Shown here piece by piece: positions 47,570 to 62,220 of a stretch of DNA of 64,000 nt (position 1 is the stretch's first letter; the number at the start of each line of letters is the position of its first letter). The notes below the pieces were generated by a model that saw nothing but the letters and a program-made list of their open reading frames with translations, was not told where the DNA came from and did not search any database. Origin of the DNA: Lepisosteus oculatus (taxonomy: Eukaryota; Chordata; Actinopteri; Semionotiformes; Lepisosteidae); the NCBI RefSeq assembly GCF_040954835.1, contig NC_090704.1, forward strand, positions 39,374,979 to 39,438,978, given 5' to 3'. A program made the position numbers and the translations under genes.

Positions 47570-50500
47570 GATTTCTTCTCCAAACCCAATTGCACACTAC
47601 TTCATTCAATGATCGTTTTGTACAGGTGTTGCAGTAACTAAGAAAATTGAAAGCAAAATTAGCAAAATACATGGATCTATTCACAGAATACATCTATCCA
47701 GTTTTGGAAGAGTCCTGAACTTGAAAAAATATTTTTTTTTTACTCTTACTTGTTTGCTGTGTTTGTGGCTTGGAAGAGTTTGATGCTTTTCTATTTATTT
47801 TAGTCTTTTTCCAGCTGTTTATTGCTCTGTCATAGAATCAGAGGCTTTCAAGTGCTGTGCAGAGCTAACCTAGTACAGCCAGCCAAACCCTGAAGGATAC
47901 AGCAGCACAACAGGCCAAAAACACAGCTCTTTTTAGAACCTGTGATTCATAGTTTTGCAACAGAAAAAAACTCTGTTCTGGTCAGCTGTTGTCAGGCTGC
48001 ATTTTTTGTATATTAATGTAGTATCCTCTGACTAGGTTTTGCCATTTTTTATTGAACTAAGCATTTGCTCTTGAAAACCTACTGTGAAATTAGTAAGATG
48101 ATAAAATTTCATGAGAATATAAGGTGAATGACAGGGTTGATTTATTCCATGAAACAGGCAGTGTGGAGACATTCATTGTCAAAGCTGAGGGACAAGTAAC
48201 TTGCATATTTCTTTGTTCTTCATAATTGCTTGCCATTTTTTATTTAACATGTTTAACCTTACTGTATTAGAAGGTCGTTAAAATAGGATAAAGAGCAATA
48301 CCTGTTTGGGATTGGGGAGTGGCAAAAAGTTACTGTATTCCGTTATTCCACTTCCTTTTTTTTGTTTATTCTTGTCAGTATACTGTGGATGTTAATGTTG
48401 TGTGTTATAAAAGCTCAGAAAAAAAATTACACACGGGCCATTTGACAATAATAAGTCTCAGATAATTGAACTTGAAGAACACTAGATGTCCAGTTGTATT
48501 GGTCTATTCACTAAAACACCTTGACTATCATTTGCTAAGGCAGATGAGTATAAGCTGAAATGTGGCATCATTGAAAATTAAGAATAGCTTACCAAACAAT
48601 ATTTATTACTCTCGGTAAACCTGTGAGTAACATGGCTTTAGATAAAGATGGGAGGGTCTTTATACGAAGCAGAAATATTTCATCATTGTAAATGTTTTGA
48701 ACGGTATCCTACAAAAGGATGAAAAGGAAAGCATGCTTTGCTCTGACACTGTCCACCTCTCCCAGTAAAATGGCAGAGAGATGGGTGCTTGCTCAATACC
48801 ATGTTTTTCTGCCTCTTCCCCATCTGGGTCCACTCTGCTGTGCTTGGCCAACGGTCAGCGAGACACATTCTCTTAAGTCCGCACAGCCCGCCTGTTTACC
48901 TTCTGCGTGGCTCACACAAGACACTTCACCGAGAAGATTTATGTGCCTGTTACCTCTGCCATGAGTCTCATGCTCTTTCCTAGACTTACCACCCCCTGCT
49001 GCTCTCAGGCCTGTGGATGTTAACTGTTGTAAAGCCATTGCAGGTTAAGCAGTCCAGCATTTTGTCCTCTTATACAGAATTCACGTTTCAAAACAGACCC
49101 TGAAAGTTAGCCAACAGGGTACTCGTGCACAAACAAAAGACCATCGTGACAAACTTCACAAGCTTTTATTTGAACTTTTTTTAACTTTCAATGGCAAAAT
49201 TGTATTCTAGTATTTTGAACCACTTTGCAAGGCTTGGTTCCTACAGCACCTTGTCTGTATTAGTGACTCGGCAATAGACAGCTATTTTTGTGTTACCCAC
49301 AGCCATAGTGTCCCAGGAGAGAGAGGTGAGAATCCTTTGTGTAACAGGTGTCAGTCGCTGCGGTTAATCACTGTTAGGCCTGGGCCAGCATGGAGTAAAG
49401 GTTAGGACTCTAGGTCCAGAGACAGCTATGAGTTTCATTAAGAGAGGGGGACATGGGAGGGAGGAGGGAGGAGGCTATGAGTTTCATTGCTGCACATTAC
49501 TGTTACATTGCTGACCAAGAGGAGTTGATGCCGAGGACTCTAGTCCTCCCAGCTTTATACGTAAGTGCGTCAGCACTGCTAGGGAGTTAGCCTGGAAATT
49601 ACCAGTTGCCCAACAGGTTATTAAAATACTCTTATACACAGTACAGATACTTCCACTGGTTCTCTTTGTTAGCCTTGGAAAACAACACATCTTAGAATGT
49701 TGCTTACCTGATAAAGTCTGTCATACAGTCCGTCATTCATTTTGTACATTTTTTTCTTGCACATTTTGATATGTCTCATATTGTGCCATAAAACCCTTTT
49801 ACTCTGTGTTGCTGTGGCCGTTGCTGGATTGCTATGCATCATGCCTTCTCCATGTCTGGACTTTACCTAGCTGTAAATTGCTTCATCATGCTCAAAGTGT
49901 CTCAGGGCTGCTTTATTTTGAGAAAACCTTTTCATCATCCACAATTAGCATCTTAGATTAGGTCACTGCTTTGTTCCTGTAAATAGTTACTTGAGTACAA
50001 TGTAAAGTTTGGTCTTTTCATGAAAATTAATAACGCACACATTATAATAAAATTAGTAAAAAGAAAATCTTTTAAAAGATCAAAGTACTTCAATAATTAA
50101 GTTGCGTGTTTGTGAGTAATAATCTCCAACCAATCTTTTGATGTTTACTATTACCTGTCATCTGACCTTAGTTCTCATATAAAATACCAGGTAATACATA
50201 CTTAATAATCCATGTAAAAACGGGACCACTTATGTTTTATGTTTTACAAACAATGAATTATGCTGTGGATCTGCAGTAATACTTGAATGAGAAGAGCTGT
50301 TTACTAGCTGGATAAATAAAAGTACACTACTGAAGTACAACTTGATCTTGGTAAAGCAAATTAAATAGGAATTAGCAGTGGAAACGCATAGCAACTCACT
50401 GGAGAGCAGAGTAAATGTAAAGTTACAAAACTGGACAAGGTCTCTTTCAGTGACATTAGTGGTCCCTCTTAACATTTTTCAGGAAATACTCTGACCTTCC

Positions 50501-53500
50501 AGCTGTATACTTTCCAAGGCTGCGTATTTTCTGTAGCTCTGAAACCGTTTAGTAGAAAGAGCTGCAGCAGCTGTCTTTGTATACTGATTAATACTAGGAC
50601 TTTTATTGGCACTTGCTTCATCCCAGAGTTAAACATTTACTGCTCTTTTATCAGATTGACAGTTCAGCAATATTTCACGTCTTAACATCATAGAACTACT
50701 GAATCTAAATCTGTCTTTTTTGGAACAAGAAATGTGTACTCTTTTCCTGCTACTATATCTGACACTTTGTTTTCCACACAGCTGAGTCCATATCTGATCT
50801 CTTAGACTCCTGCCTCCTGGGCTCAGCCTCAGCAGTTTGTTCCAGTGCTTTGTTGCTCTCACACTGCTTTTAAACGCAATCAGTCAAGAACTGGAATGCG
50901 TGCTCAAGACCTTAACATAAATGACTTACATAATCAGGGTATGTAATAACTCTTCCTGCTCCCCAGAGATCCCCTGACTGGGAATCATCACCCTCAAGCT
51001 TGTTATTTGGTGAACACCAGAAAACTCCCACATTAAATGTCCTCAGAACCAAAGAATGGAGACTAAAGTTCAGCTTCTGCAAGAAAGGTGGATTTTCTTT
51101 TGAAAAGTCTACGGTGTTCAAAAAAACATACTTCGAATCCAGTTCTTGCATATTCCTCACTCCATATCCAGAAAAAATAAAGATCTTAATCTTTTAAATA
51201 AAAATAAAATTAAAACAGCAATCAACAGAAACCGTTTTTCTAAGATTTGCCCATGGTCGGTTCCAGTTATTAGAATTTATTACATTACAAATCATTTGTT
51301 TTTCTTTTTTTTCTCTTCTTTATTTTTAGCAAAATATTGAAAAATGCAATAAGGAAGAATATACAGTATTACGGAAAGTTTCTTATTCTCTAAAAATCCC
51401 CAAAAATGCTTGCATTCACTAAAACAAAACTAGGTCATAAATGTGTGTTTGCATACTGTAAAGTGCATCCCAATGCTTGTTTTTTAAACAGAAACTTTGA
51501 AAGATTCTGAAGCAAATCTTAAAGTCTTCATGCCGTCAACATAAGATTATTCAGATGTTTCAGGGCGGTGTCAGGCTTCAGGGACCTTTACTGAAGGTTA
51601 GACAAAGCAGAAAGGAATTTTTCATTGTTAGTTTTCTGTGTAAAAAAATCCGAGGTTTATTAATCTGGTCAAGAAACTTCCAGGCCAAGCTAATTAAAGA
51701 CCCAGGAGCAGCTTCACAAAATCCAATGTGAACCTCTGCTGACTTGCATTAAGAGCATAAGTTCCTTACTGTGTTATGGGAATTGCAGATATGTGTAAGT
51801 CATTAGTCATTAAATGGCAGCCTCTCTCTCAATAATTCCAGGATTTGAAATTAGATTGAAATTGCTGTCTCTTCATAATTTTTTGTTCCATTATACGGGC
51901 CACTTATTTTTCCATGTTATTTCTCCCAGGCCAATCTTCTGGAAAGGGAACAAGATTTTTATTTAAACCTATGTGGTGAAAGGCAAGGCTATGCCTGCCT
52001 ACTCAGTAGTCAGGGCTTCCTTCTGTATTTCAAATGCAAAGCCACTATGAACTTCTTGCTCGAAGTAAGAAGAGTAGAGAATAAGGTATAAAGCCTCCCA
52101 TTTTCAAAGAATAAAGCTGGATGGAGTGAAATAAAATCTAATTTCTTGGTAAGTAGAATTAAGTGAATGTTTCTTCCTGCTGCTCTGCACCATACAACAC
52201 AAATAGAAGCCTCTGTAGCTAACTGACCTCTTAGCATAGTGCACTTTGTGGGATGAATTCCAGCATGGTGGCCTGTCAGCCAGTCCTGAGATGTGCAAAG
52301 CTCCCGGTGTCTGGAAAGGAGAGGGCTTTGTATGCGAACTGCTCCTGCAGTCTTTTTTGTATCTACAGTATGTCAGGCAGCAGGTATCATGAGCTGGCTG
52401 GCACCCAAGCCCAGTCACAGCAAAAAATAAAAAAAATAATAATGAAGTTGTGTTGCATAGGCCTGAGATGGGGTTAACAGGTAATGAAGGGAAGCCTAGC
52501 ACGTTATTTACCTTCAACAGGCAAAAGCACCTGTCTGCCTATACAGCCCAGGGTTGACAGAGAGGCAGCTTCACAATACCTCAAGAACAAAATCCTTGAC
52601 AAATGCTATGGACCCACTTATTCAATGTCAGCAACAAAGCAGAAGAATAGAGAGGAGAGTGGGGGTGGTTAAACTGTCACATGAACTTGCACAAACCACT
52701 CTACGTGTTTACATTTGCTTGTTTTCATTCATTTTCCAGCTGCCGGAGTAGCATGTGAATAAACTAGCCCACTAAGTATCTCTGAGAGCAAGCCTGTGGC
52801 CTTTTTGAACAATGAAAAAGCTCAGTGAAGGGAAGGTGACTTGTATGAGCTTGTTCAGGCGCTGCAGGCGCCTACTGTAGCCCTTTTACATGGACAAATG
52901 TAAGATGAATAACACAGAATGGGCTCCGGTCATAATCAAAACCCCTCACCTCCTGTGTTTTTTCTTTATTGAACATGCACAGCTCAAAGTACCCGTTCTG
53001 TGAAACACAAAACAGCTCTGACATTTTTTGAGGATGCAAGTACAAACTACATTCCAATGTGCAGTAAAGGTTTTTTTTTTTAAATAGTCACTCCTATTGC
53101 ATCAGCACATACTGCAAAGTCTCTGTGCCTCTGTCTCTATTGATTTGTTGATCACACTTGCAACCTTTCTTATTGATCAAGAGCAGACAGATTTGTGTGG
53201 TGTGTGATATGGACAATGTATTTGCAGAAATGTATTTCAAGTGTATGTGATTATATCAAAGTTTTGTAACAAGAATATATGTTCAAACAATGCAGAGAGA
53301 CCAGTGTTAAGAGAACGTAAACATTTACAGAACTTTATTAGTGTTTGCTTTATGTAAAAAAAAAATTACTAAACCCTTAAACTCTGCACTTTATTAACAA
53401 GGTTCCACTAAAAAAGAATGTAAAAAGTTGTTTTATAACAAAATATCCCTCAATATTATTGAAATTGGAAAAGTGGGACTAATGCACTGCTCCAGAAGTC

Positions 53501-55300
53501 CTTAAAGCTTTACATAGTTTGTGTATCATACAGAAAACTTCTATAGCTTTTGTTTTGTTCCTTAAAACAAAAGCAAAGTAAACATTATTCCAGTGAAGGT
53601 TTATCATTTATTTAGGATCATATGCTTATTGAGGCTCATAAAACATTTTTAACCTCTAGGGAAAGTTGAGCTGGAGAGGTTCAAAACACAAGTCAATCAT
53701 TGCAGCTGGTTGGAGTATCCTTTTCTCTCTGCAGGTTAAGATCTGCCTGGGTGCAAACTCTGCTTCCATGACAATTAGACAGCCACCAGAACTAGAATTT
53801 GTGCAGTCTGTTTATATCATGTACTGTACCATACAGCCTGTACGTGAATGTGCTGTGCTAGTCGTGGAAATCAGCGCAGGCTTGTTTTTTGTTCTAACCA
53901 CACCTTTAATATTAGGAGTCTGAATAAAATCACCTCACCTCTCACAAGAGAAGTTCAAAGCTATTGGTAGGCTGCCCTTTTCAACCCACACTGAAGTTTT
54001 ACACACTTTTGTGTGTGATTGTGCCACTGTTGCAAGTTCACCATAGTAACTCTTCAGCTTTTACCCTCTTATTCATGCGTTTTCTAAACAACTTTTCAAT
54101 GTAACTAGTTTTTTTTGTGAGTCTCCTCTTGTGCTCACCATTCAGACCCTTTCTTTCTCTGTCTTGGGAATGCTGTGTTTTATTTGTTTTTTCAGCTCAG
54201 CACAGGAAACTGGTGTATTTTCTTTAGCTGTCTATTTTGAACCCTTCTTTTAAAAAACACTTAAATATCATCTAAACAAATCTGAGAGCTTGCCTTGTTT
54301 AGAGGTTGCTAATGAATAGCATTTAGTTTACCTTCTTAAAGGATCTAGAATACTAGTCATTAACAAGTTTTTACAAGGACCTCACTTAAACTTAATGAAG
54401 CTCAATACCCAGATTTATAATAGAAATGGGAAGAAAGCACCTGTTTTAGCAAATGTTTGGATGTAATGTCTAATACATGGTTGTATCATTCAGCTTCTGT
54501 TTGGCTTGTTCAAGACTGTCACCTTATAAAACTACAACAACAATATAGTGCAATATGGATTTTTACCAAGGAGTATAATTTTTATAATGAAGTATTTATC
54601 AAATTAATTGACCTTTAGTGTACAACTGTTGACAAAACTATGAAATAAAGAAACTTTATGCAGCAGAGTATCATTAAATGAAGTACAAAAAAAAACTCAT
54701 AAGAAAAAGCAAACACCATTCTAAGCTGTCATATGAATAGGCATCTATTTCTTTGCACAGACCACATAAGCTCTGCCAGAGTTTTAAATTCAGTTCTTGG
54801 AGAGGAAAAAAAAAAGCTGGCTAAGTCTTTCTGAAAATTTCCACAGGCAATTTTACAATAAAAACATTATGTAATCAAGGATTATGATGACCAAGCTATG
54901 AAAAAACACAAAACTTATGAAAAATGGAGTGGAACAAATTAAAATCAGACCTGTTCACTAACCTCCAACAGAGAGAACAGTTGAAAACCACATTCAGCTA
55001 ATTTAGTCTGTGTTGCTCAGTTTTCCCCTTGATGAAACAGTTTTTTAAAGTTATGTAACATAATGCTTATCAAGGAACACAACTTCTTCTTTTTCTTATT
55101 TTGTAAATAAGAATGACAATCAAGTGGCATCAGTTTTTTTGGAGAATTTTGTTCACATTTCACTACATTTTGTGAAATTTGAAATATTGGTGTACAGAGA
55201 GCTCACTGGTCAAAAAAGAGAAACTCCAATATTGGAATCCCTAGCTCATTCAACAGATGTTTATTTCAAAGCCTTACCTGTTATATTGTTAAATCAGGCT
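47570..55300. other. Upstream of C1QTNF1, no gene recognised
   Basis: About 7.7 kb of AT-rich DNA. One or more C1QTNF1 5' untranslated exons should lie in or beyond it but carry no recognisable sequence. The longest frames (52,104-52,517 minus; 48,719-48,964 plus) have no protein-like features or matched splice sites. Confidence 0.35.
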
Positions 55301-55469
55301 CCTGGACAGTAAGCAGCCTTCTGTAGCGTAATCGTACTTCAGAGATGCTGTGCGGGTCAGGCTGCAGTGGTTTTGCTCTCGCTGTGCACTGCTGTCACTG
55401 GGTCTCTAGCATCTAAATCCGACTTCCACAAGCACAACTTTCAGCTGGAATGCTGGGAGCTCCAGACAA

Positions 55470-55620
55470 ATGAGCGAGGGAGAGAGAGAAAGAGAGAGAG
55501 AGAGGGGAGGAGTGCTGATAGGAAGAAAGGGAGGGTTGAAAGCAAGCAGAGAACAAGGCAACGAGAGAGGTGGGGGGCGGTGGAGGAAGGAGTAAGAAAG
55601 AGCCTTGTGCACTCCTCTCT
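55470..55620 (+). repeat. Purine-rich (GA)n-type tract
   Basis: About 150 bp of nearly unbroken purine on the plus strand, including gagggagagagagaaagaga and several ggaggag/gaaggg words. It gives rise to an Arg/Glu/Lys-rich open frame (55,367-55,777) that is compositional, not a gene. Such tracts can adopt triplex structure. A C1QTNF1 upstream exon nearby is possible but unsupported. Confidence 0.6.
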
Positions 55621-56295
55621 CCTGCCTAAACTTCATCATCAGGGCCTGGCACGAGAATGCCTCACAAGCCCAGAGGATAATGGAAAGAGCTCTGTGGATA
55701 GAGAACTGTTTGCAGACACTGCCTGGATCAAATGGGACTTAAGATCCTTGTCCCTAGTGGACAGTGCAGGCAGATAAAAAAAAGTCTTGCATTTTCCCTT
55801 TTAAGGAAGAGTCAAGTCCTTTGATGTACTGTAATATCTGAGCTGAAATGTTCCTTTGAACACTAGGTGGCACTACATATTTAGAAAATATAAAATATAT
55901 ACAGTACAGTATTGTCATAAGTATATTCTACAGAGCCTGCAATTAAATGAGACCCTGTATCCTTTTGAATTTGATAAAATAACCAATATCCTAGCACTAA
56001 TAATTGAATAATTGAAGACTATTCTTGCTAGGCAAAATGACAGTTTTCCTATATTTAATGTTCCTAAACTACTAATGTCTATTTTTATTCCTCCTTTTGT
56101 TTCAGACATCTGGTTGTCAGCTGTTAGCAAGTGAACCAAATATACGCAGTTGTTGACTTCTTTCAGATTGGTCTCTGATTCATTGCCACTGGATGATAGG
56201 ATGCATGTTTATGCTACTGTATTTCATTGAATTCAACTTTAGTGTCACTCATTATCTAAAATCATCATGACTGTTTTGAATATGTGATCGTGATG

Positions 56296-56775
56296 TGCTG
56301 ATGGGGGCATAACCCCTTTCTAACCTGATCTTGGCAGATCTTACAAGCTAAGCAAAGCTGAACCAGCATCTGATCAGTTCTGGGATGGGAGATTTCCAAG
56401 AAATACCAGAGTGCTGCTGGGAGAGCGGTTTGTGGACCAGTTGGTGTTGTTCTTCCCACTGGACCAAATTTTGTAAGAGCACCATGTCACAATATGGTAT
56501 ACTATGTTGCAGGAGGTGCCATCCTTTAAATAAGACTTTTAGCTGTAATGACCAGTTAGCTACATTTCTCTTGCACAGCCTGGCATCTGAAGTTCCCACT
56601 TAATTCTGCTAGTGAAGTCATCTCTCACGCAGTGTAGAGGGACACGTAACAGCTGCTGTGTTTCATGCAAGTGTATGCAGCCCTTTAGTGGTGGATGAGT
56701 GGGTGCTCTCCTATATGTCATATAGTTGAGGATATTTGATGTTAAAGCACTATATAAAAGCAAATAATTGATTAT
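56296..56775 (+). repeat. 5S rRNA-derived SINE, oldest copy
   Basis: acaagctaagcaaagctgaa, then tctgggatgggagatttcc, is a decayed 5S control region. The body gcaggaggtgccatccttta corresponds to the gcgccgtccttcgg segment of the better copy, and the end ttaaagcactatataaaagc to its gcgctatataagtg terminus. Confidence 0.7.
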
Positions 56776-59700
56776 ATCATCAGTGTAGCTGGAGGTCTAC
56801 TGACTTTTCCTAAGCTATATACCAGTGCATGGTCCTTCCTCTTTGTGTGGCACAGAGTTACACAAATGTGTGCTGGAACAGGGCCGACAGTATGCATCAC
56901 AAAACATTTTTTAATTGAAACCAGCAGCTCAACTGGGCTTGAGTTTGACCAATACAAAAATAAAAACAAAACCCAACCTCTATTTACTCAATTTATTTGC
57001 TTTTTTTGGATGGGGAAAGTTGGTTTTTTAAAGTGATTTTTTTAAAAGTAAAGCAGCATCTTCATTTTATAGCGTCAATATCCATTGGTTGGGCAGAGTC
57101 CGAACAGGAAGGAAGGTTCTGTTTCGAATTGATGTCTCTCTTGCATCTTGTTTATCAATGGCTCTTGTTTGGAATTCCTTCAGCTGCCAACACGCCTTGG
57201 TTTTAGGGAGAGGAGTTGTTTTGGGGAAATCATAAAGAAAAAAGCATACCAAAGGATTTTACCATTGGCTTAAGAGATTATGCTTCAGATTCTTGAGTGA
57301 CTTTTTATATTGTTTTTTGCAAAAAAAAGCCTTTTTGGTGGCAGTTTTCTGGATATAATTTCCCTAGCGATTCTGCAGGTATGAAAGACGTGATGGTGTT
57401 GGGGGGGGGAGGTTTGATCCTATAAAAAGGTCAATGTTATCATTGCTCTGATATCTTCAGAAAAACTGAATTTTCTTCCTCGTTTCAGTTTCTCAAGTTC
57501 TGTGAAGAATCTCAAATATTGCTCGAACTGCTAACACTTGCCAGCTTCACTCTTCCATATCTCCAGAAAAAAAACAATTATTTTCACTAATGCTGCACCC
57601 ATGTCTGGGTCTAAAATAATTCCTTTAAATTTCTTGCATTCCCTCTGTGGAAGCTCAGATTAGCTCTGCTTTCCTATCCTATGCATCAGAGATTCTTGTA
57701 AAGAATAATAAATCCACGATACACAAGCTTTTATGCTGATAGAGTAAGACATTGGAATTCCAACTGTATCAATTATTTATGTCTGCAGTTGCTCATAATA
57801 TATTATGCTCTTGAAAAGTTTTTCTTAAATACTGTAAAAATGTTGCCTCTGCTTTATTTCCACCAGGCACAAAATGTCTTGTTTGTTCAGCTCTGAAATG
57901 ATGTCATCAATGCCAAACATATGCCAAAACCTGAGATTAAGACGTTTTTTATCAGTGACCGGTTAGCCTTTAAGATATTTTCTTGGGAAAAATAACAATT
58001 TATGGCTCTGAAAAGTTTTAGCTCAGATATGATTTAATGTGAAAACTATTTGATTTAAAAGCCTTAAAAAGGCTAGAGTGGCGCTACTGGTTGTACTTAA
58101 CGCCACTGACTTGGCTTGATTGGGGTAACTTGGCAGCAGTAGTTTCTCAGGGTGGTGCAGTGTGTATAAATGATTATGTATATAAGAAATAATTGCAATT
58201 CAGTTTGCATCAGACAACTTTCATTTAACAATGTCAGAGCTTTTGTAAAATGTGTTTATATCCCTGAAGTGTAAATAAATCTGAAGCTGACAGGTTTTTG
58301 AAGAGAAGGAGATTTGGTCTGCAAGGACAGCATTCAGCTCCCCAATGGAAGTTTCTAGCCCTGAATTTGGGGCAAGACTTCTTGGGGTTTAGTAGATCAC
58401 ACCTCAGTACTCTTTCTGGTTCAGAACAAGAATAACCCTTTTCACAGAGTCCTGAGGAGGCTGGGCTGCCTGTTTTCCCTGGGCAGATCTTGAGCCAAGC
58501 AGCAGATACTGTATACCAGGAGAAGAAAAAAGATGAACAGGAGAGGAACTTTATGCCCTATACTCACATCAAAGAGATCCTCCAGGGACACCCTTTCAGC
58601 AAAAAGGTAAACAGTAGCAGCCAGAGTAACACCTTCAGTGTTTGCCACAGGATTCTTTTTAATTAAGATGTCAGCATGTACTGAGAGCACACTTTTTTGT
58701 GTTGATGTGAGATTTGTTAATTGACATGCATGAGGCTTATGTTACTTACTACTGGTCAAGGTGAGAAAGTTGAATACAAGTGTCTATAAATAAATATAAG
58801 TACATGTCTAGCCCATTGAGACACTCAGCCTGCTGTACAAAGACACTGCAGTGAGTGAGAGTCCTTCCACAATTAATAGCGAGGAGCTCAGGGAATGGAG
58901 AATGAACAGTCGGTTTTGTTAGGGAGGAAGGCATGTCAGCAGGGAGGGGAGGTTGGATTGCCGACAGCTGTTGTTTTTTATAAAAAGCTAAGAGAATATC
59001 CTGAAAACATATGAAGCATCTGAGGTCACTGCTTCTGTTTGGTAGCACTTGCCAGCAATCCCAAGATTCCTTTGATATTCTTAAAGGGACAGCACATCAT
59101 AATACACACGCTATTGGATTACTAGAATATAGAATGTTTGAAGTAATCATCTGTCAGATGCTCGCATCAGTAGTGTTGTACATAGCCCTTTCATCAACAG
59201 AGCTGTCTTTCTAAGTGAAAAAAGCAGGCTTAATGATTTGCCTGATCTAGTCATGTTGTCACATTAAATGTTACACACAGAGGGACATTTTAAAAACCTT
59301 CTATAGTAATAATAAAATGGGTATTTACATATATCTTTAGTCACACAATAAGCATATTCTTTTGCTGAACATTTTAAAGTCAAATATTCATACCTGTGTG
59401 TCCTGCTGATATCACACACCATCAGGATCAAACTCATTGGTGAATGGCTGAAATTGAGCAAAAACCACCCTCCTTGAATTAAGTATATTTCTCACATTCA
59501 AAGGCAAATACTCTTAATGTAAGTGGCTGTACCATACTTCAGTGGATATCAATTAGTTTGTCATATTCTATTAATGTAAGAGCTTCTGCATGAAGGGCAT
59601 ATTATCCCTTTAAATTAATTGTGAAGCCTTTTCAAAAAAGGTTTATAAAATCATCCTTACAGTATGTAAAATATTGAGTCTTATACTGGTGAAAATTACC

Positions 59701-62090
59701 CATCATAAAATTGTTTTAAACACTAGCAGCTCATAGAGTTTCCAAAATACATTTCAGTGACTCATATGAACTGTTGTTCTAAATAAAGCTCTAAGAGATC
59801 GTATCTGAAGCCTCTTGAAAGCCGATCAGTGTATCTACGTACATTTCTGCTTGTAGGAAAATTATCAAGACAAAGGTTTGTGGTTGTGTTTTCAGAATGA
59901 GAGGTTTTGGTATTGGTTTGAAATTCAGTACTGAATAGAAGCCAGATAAGAAACTTTGCCAAATGAGGCAGGCATCTCTGACTGGTATTGTCATCACTTT
60001 TTATGGACTTGGCTGTCACACAAACTCCTTTATCCCCTGGAGTGTCAGTTTACCCATCTTTCTTACGACAGGTATGAAACATTCCTACACCTGAGAACTG
60101 CTCCTTCTGCGGGGCTCATGTCAGAAGTCAACTGAATTTTGGTCACGGAAGAAAAGTGCTTTTCAGATAAGCAAGTTGCATAACATGAAATGTATATTCA
60201 ATGGATAGAGGTTTTTACATGCAATCTACCTTGATGTTCTAAAAGCAGTATTGTGAAATGTCCATTAGAGGTCAGTCTAGACTTGATCACAAAATAATGT
60301 GCAATAATGCCAAAAAATTGAATATTTAATTTTTTATCCTGGAAAATCATACATTTTTCCAATTTGTAAAAAAAGATTACCTTGTTACCAGCCCAGTCGG
60401 TGATATTATTGATTTATCGCGTAGAAATTCTCATCCTGCAAAGCTACAATGTAGAAAATTTTAATTTAATTATGTGTAGGTATTAACAAAAATTGTGTGG
60501 GTGCAGTAAGGTAAAATAACATTTTAAAAATGTAATGTGTGTGACATTATTGTTCACTGTAAGTAAATCCCTGATTGACAACTGAGGAAATGTCTAATCA
60601 AAAAACGTTGTCATATATCGTATGTTGTATATTATGAGGCACAACAACATAGAAACCTGAAAACATTGAAAAATGTAAATTCAGAAAGTTGAAGGAACTC
60701 CATATTTGTGCAAAGAATCACAAACGAATATTTCAGCCTGAAGAAAGAAGCCCTTAAATATAATTTGGAAATGTGTTCATTTTTAATACTCTTGGATTCA
60801 TTAAAGACTGTAGTGTGATATTGAACACACCGCATTTTGGGCTAAAAAGGATTGTGAGGATTCTGGAACAAGCTACCCAGCAATTCTGTTTAAGCCGATA
60901 CCCCGACTGCTTTCAAAAATGACTTGGTGAAGTAAGGTCTTTGAATCAATTAGGTATGAATGACCAAAGGAGCAATTTTCTTTGCTAAAATTAGCAAAAA
61001 GAAAATTACCTGGTTATTTTCTTTTGTGGACACCATTGAGCTAATATTAAAACATGAACTGAGCATAAAATATTGTTATGCGCCGTAGCTTAGAAAATCA
61101 TTTTGAGCAAGCCTCCGTCTGACTTAAGGTCTCCTGGGGCTGTCTCTGTACAGCTCTCACCGGTGGGTTCAGTCTGACCCACTTTCTTGTGGCAGAAGCT
61201 GATCCAAGCTGCTGAGCTTGCATTATTAGCAAGAAACAACACGCCTGACTGGAAAAAGGTTTTGATCCATCGACCTCAGAACCTTTATGTTATCAATAGG
61301 GATTTGTCTCACTTGGTGAAATGAATGCCTTAGTGATTAAATTTGGTGAACTGGTGGTATGTGGATTTTGACTGTGCTGTGTGAGCTGTTTTCCTATTTC
61401 TGGAAGCTACACAAGCCCTGAAGGAACAAGGAAAACAGAGCTGATTGCAGCAGTAGTGCAGCTGAGGACATTCCAGCCTTATCTCTCCATGTCTCTCCCT
61501 CAAGTCTGCTGCTCTTTGCTACTTCCTGAGTCTTTCATCTTTTATCTGGGATCATTTCCCTATCTGCAGCGACTAATATAAATACCTTTAATATACAAAT
61601 CTTCTAATAGAATGTAGCACAACTGGAATCAATATGATATATTACTGACAGAAAACAAACACATGTTTTGCCTTCAGAGTAACTGATATAAAGCTACAGC
61701 TCTCACTATAAATGTGTGAAATAAAATACACAGCAATCCCACTGGCCATCACATGATTAATCAGACATACCAAGTCAGTATCTCATTTGGCCGTGTATAA
61801 AATAGCATTATTTTGAAACCTGGCTTACAAATACTGTACCTTACACTAACCTATGTGACCACATGACGCTAGTTTTCAGTCTGGGTTCGTCCTAAACCAC
61901 TGATTCAAAATCAGGGTAGAGCCAGTCTGCTCTCCAGAGCAAAGAGTGGATTATCACGATACACATTTCTGTATTTTAAAAATACAGCACTGAACCATAA
62001 GCACATTCACACTGGTGCCCATTTGATGGAGATGAAGTACTTCTATTCTTTGGACTCGGTACAACCTATTTTATCCTAAAGGAACCAATA
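56776..62090. other. Intergenic, nothing recognised
   Basis: AT-rich sequence with no supported exon. An imperfect hairpin (attttctttgctaa with ttagcaaaaagaaaat) lies at 60,976-61,006. A short G-run occurs near 57,401. Neither supports a named element. Confidence 0.35.
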
Positions 62091-62094
62091 TACT

Positions 62095-62220
62095 TCATAT
62101 GTTGACATCCCGTGACGTGAGGGCGGCCATTATGCGCCAGCAGCACCGCTAGATACCCGACGAAGTGGAGAAGAGAGTTTACTGAAGTGGCTGAAGTTAG
62201 GGTGCAATGTACAGTAGGTA
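62095..62220. promoter_or_regulatory. Possible CRE-containing promoter or unknown repeat
   Basis: A CRE-like tgacgtga at 62,113-62,120 is followed by a CpG-bearing segment (gagggcggccattatgcgcc, agcaccgctagatacccgac) that contrasts with the AT-rich neighbourhood. It could be a promoter with a first exon in either direction, or a fragment of an unidentified repeat. CANT1 is the expected next gene in this direction by human synteny, but nothing here identifies it. Confidence 0.25.

Noticed and set aside
52104..52517. 137-codon minus-strand open frame
   Set aside because: No recognisable domain, no good splice or Kozak context, ordinary AT-rich composition.
55367..55777. 136-codon plus-strand open frame rich in Arg/Glu/Lys
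   Set aside because: Produced by the purine tract; no domain, no splice context, compositional only.
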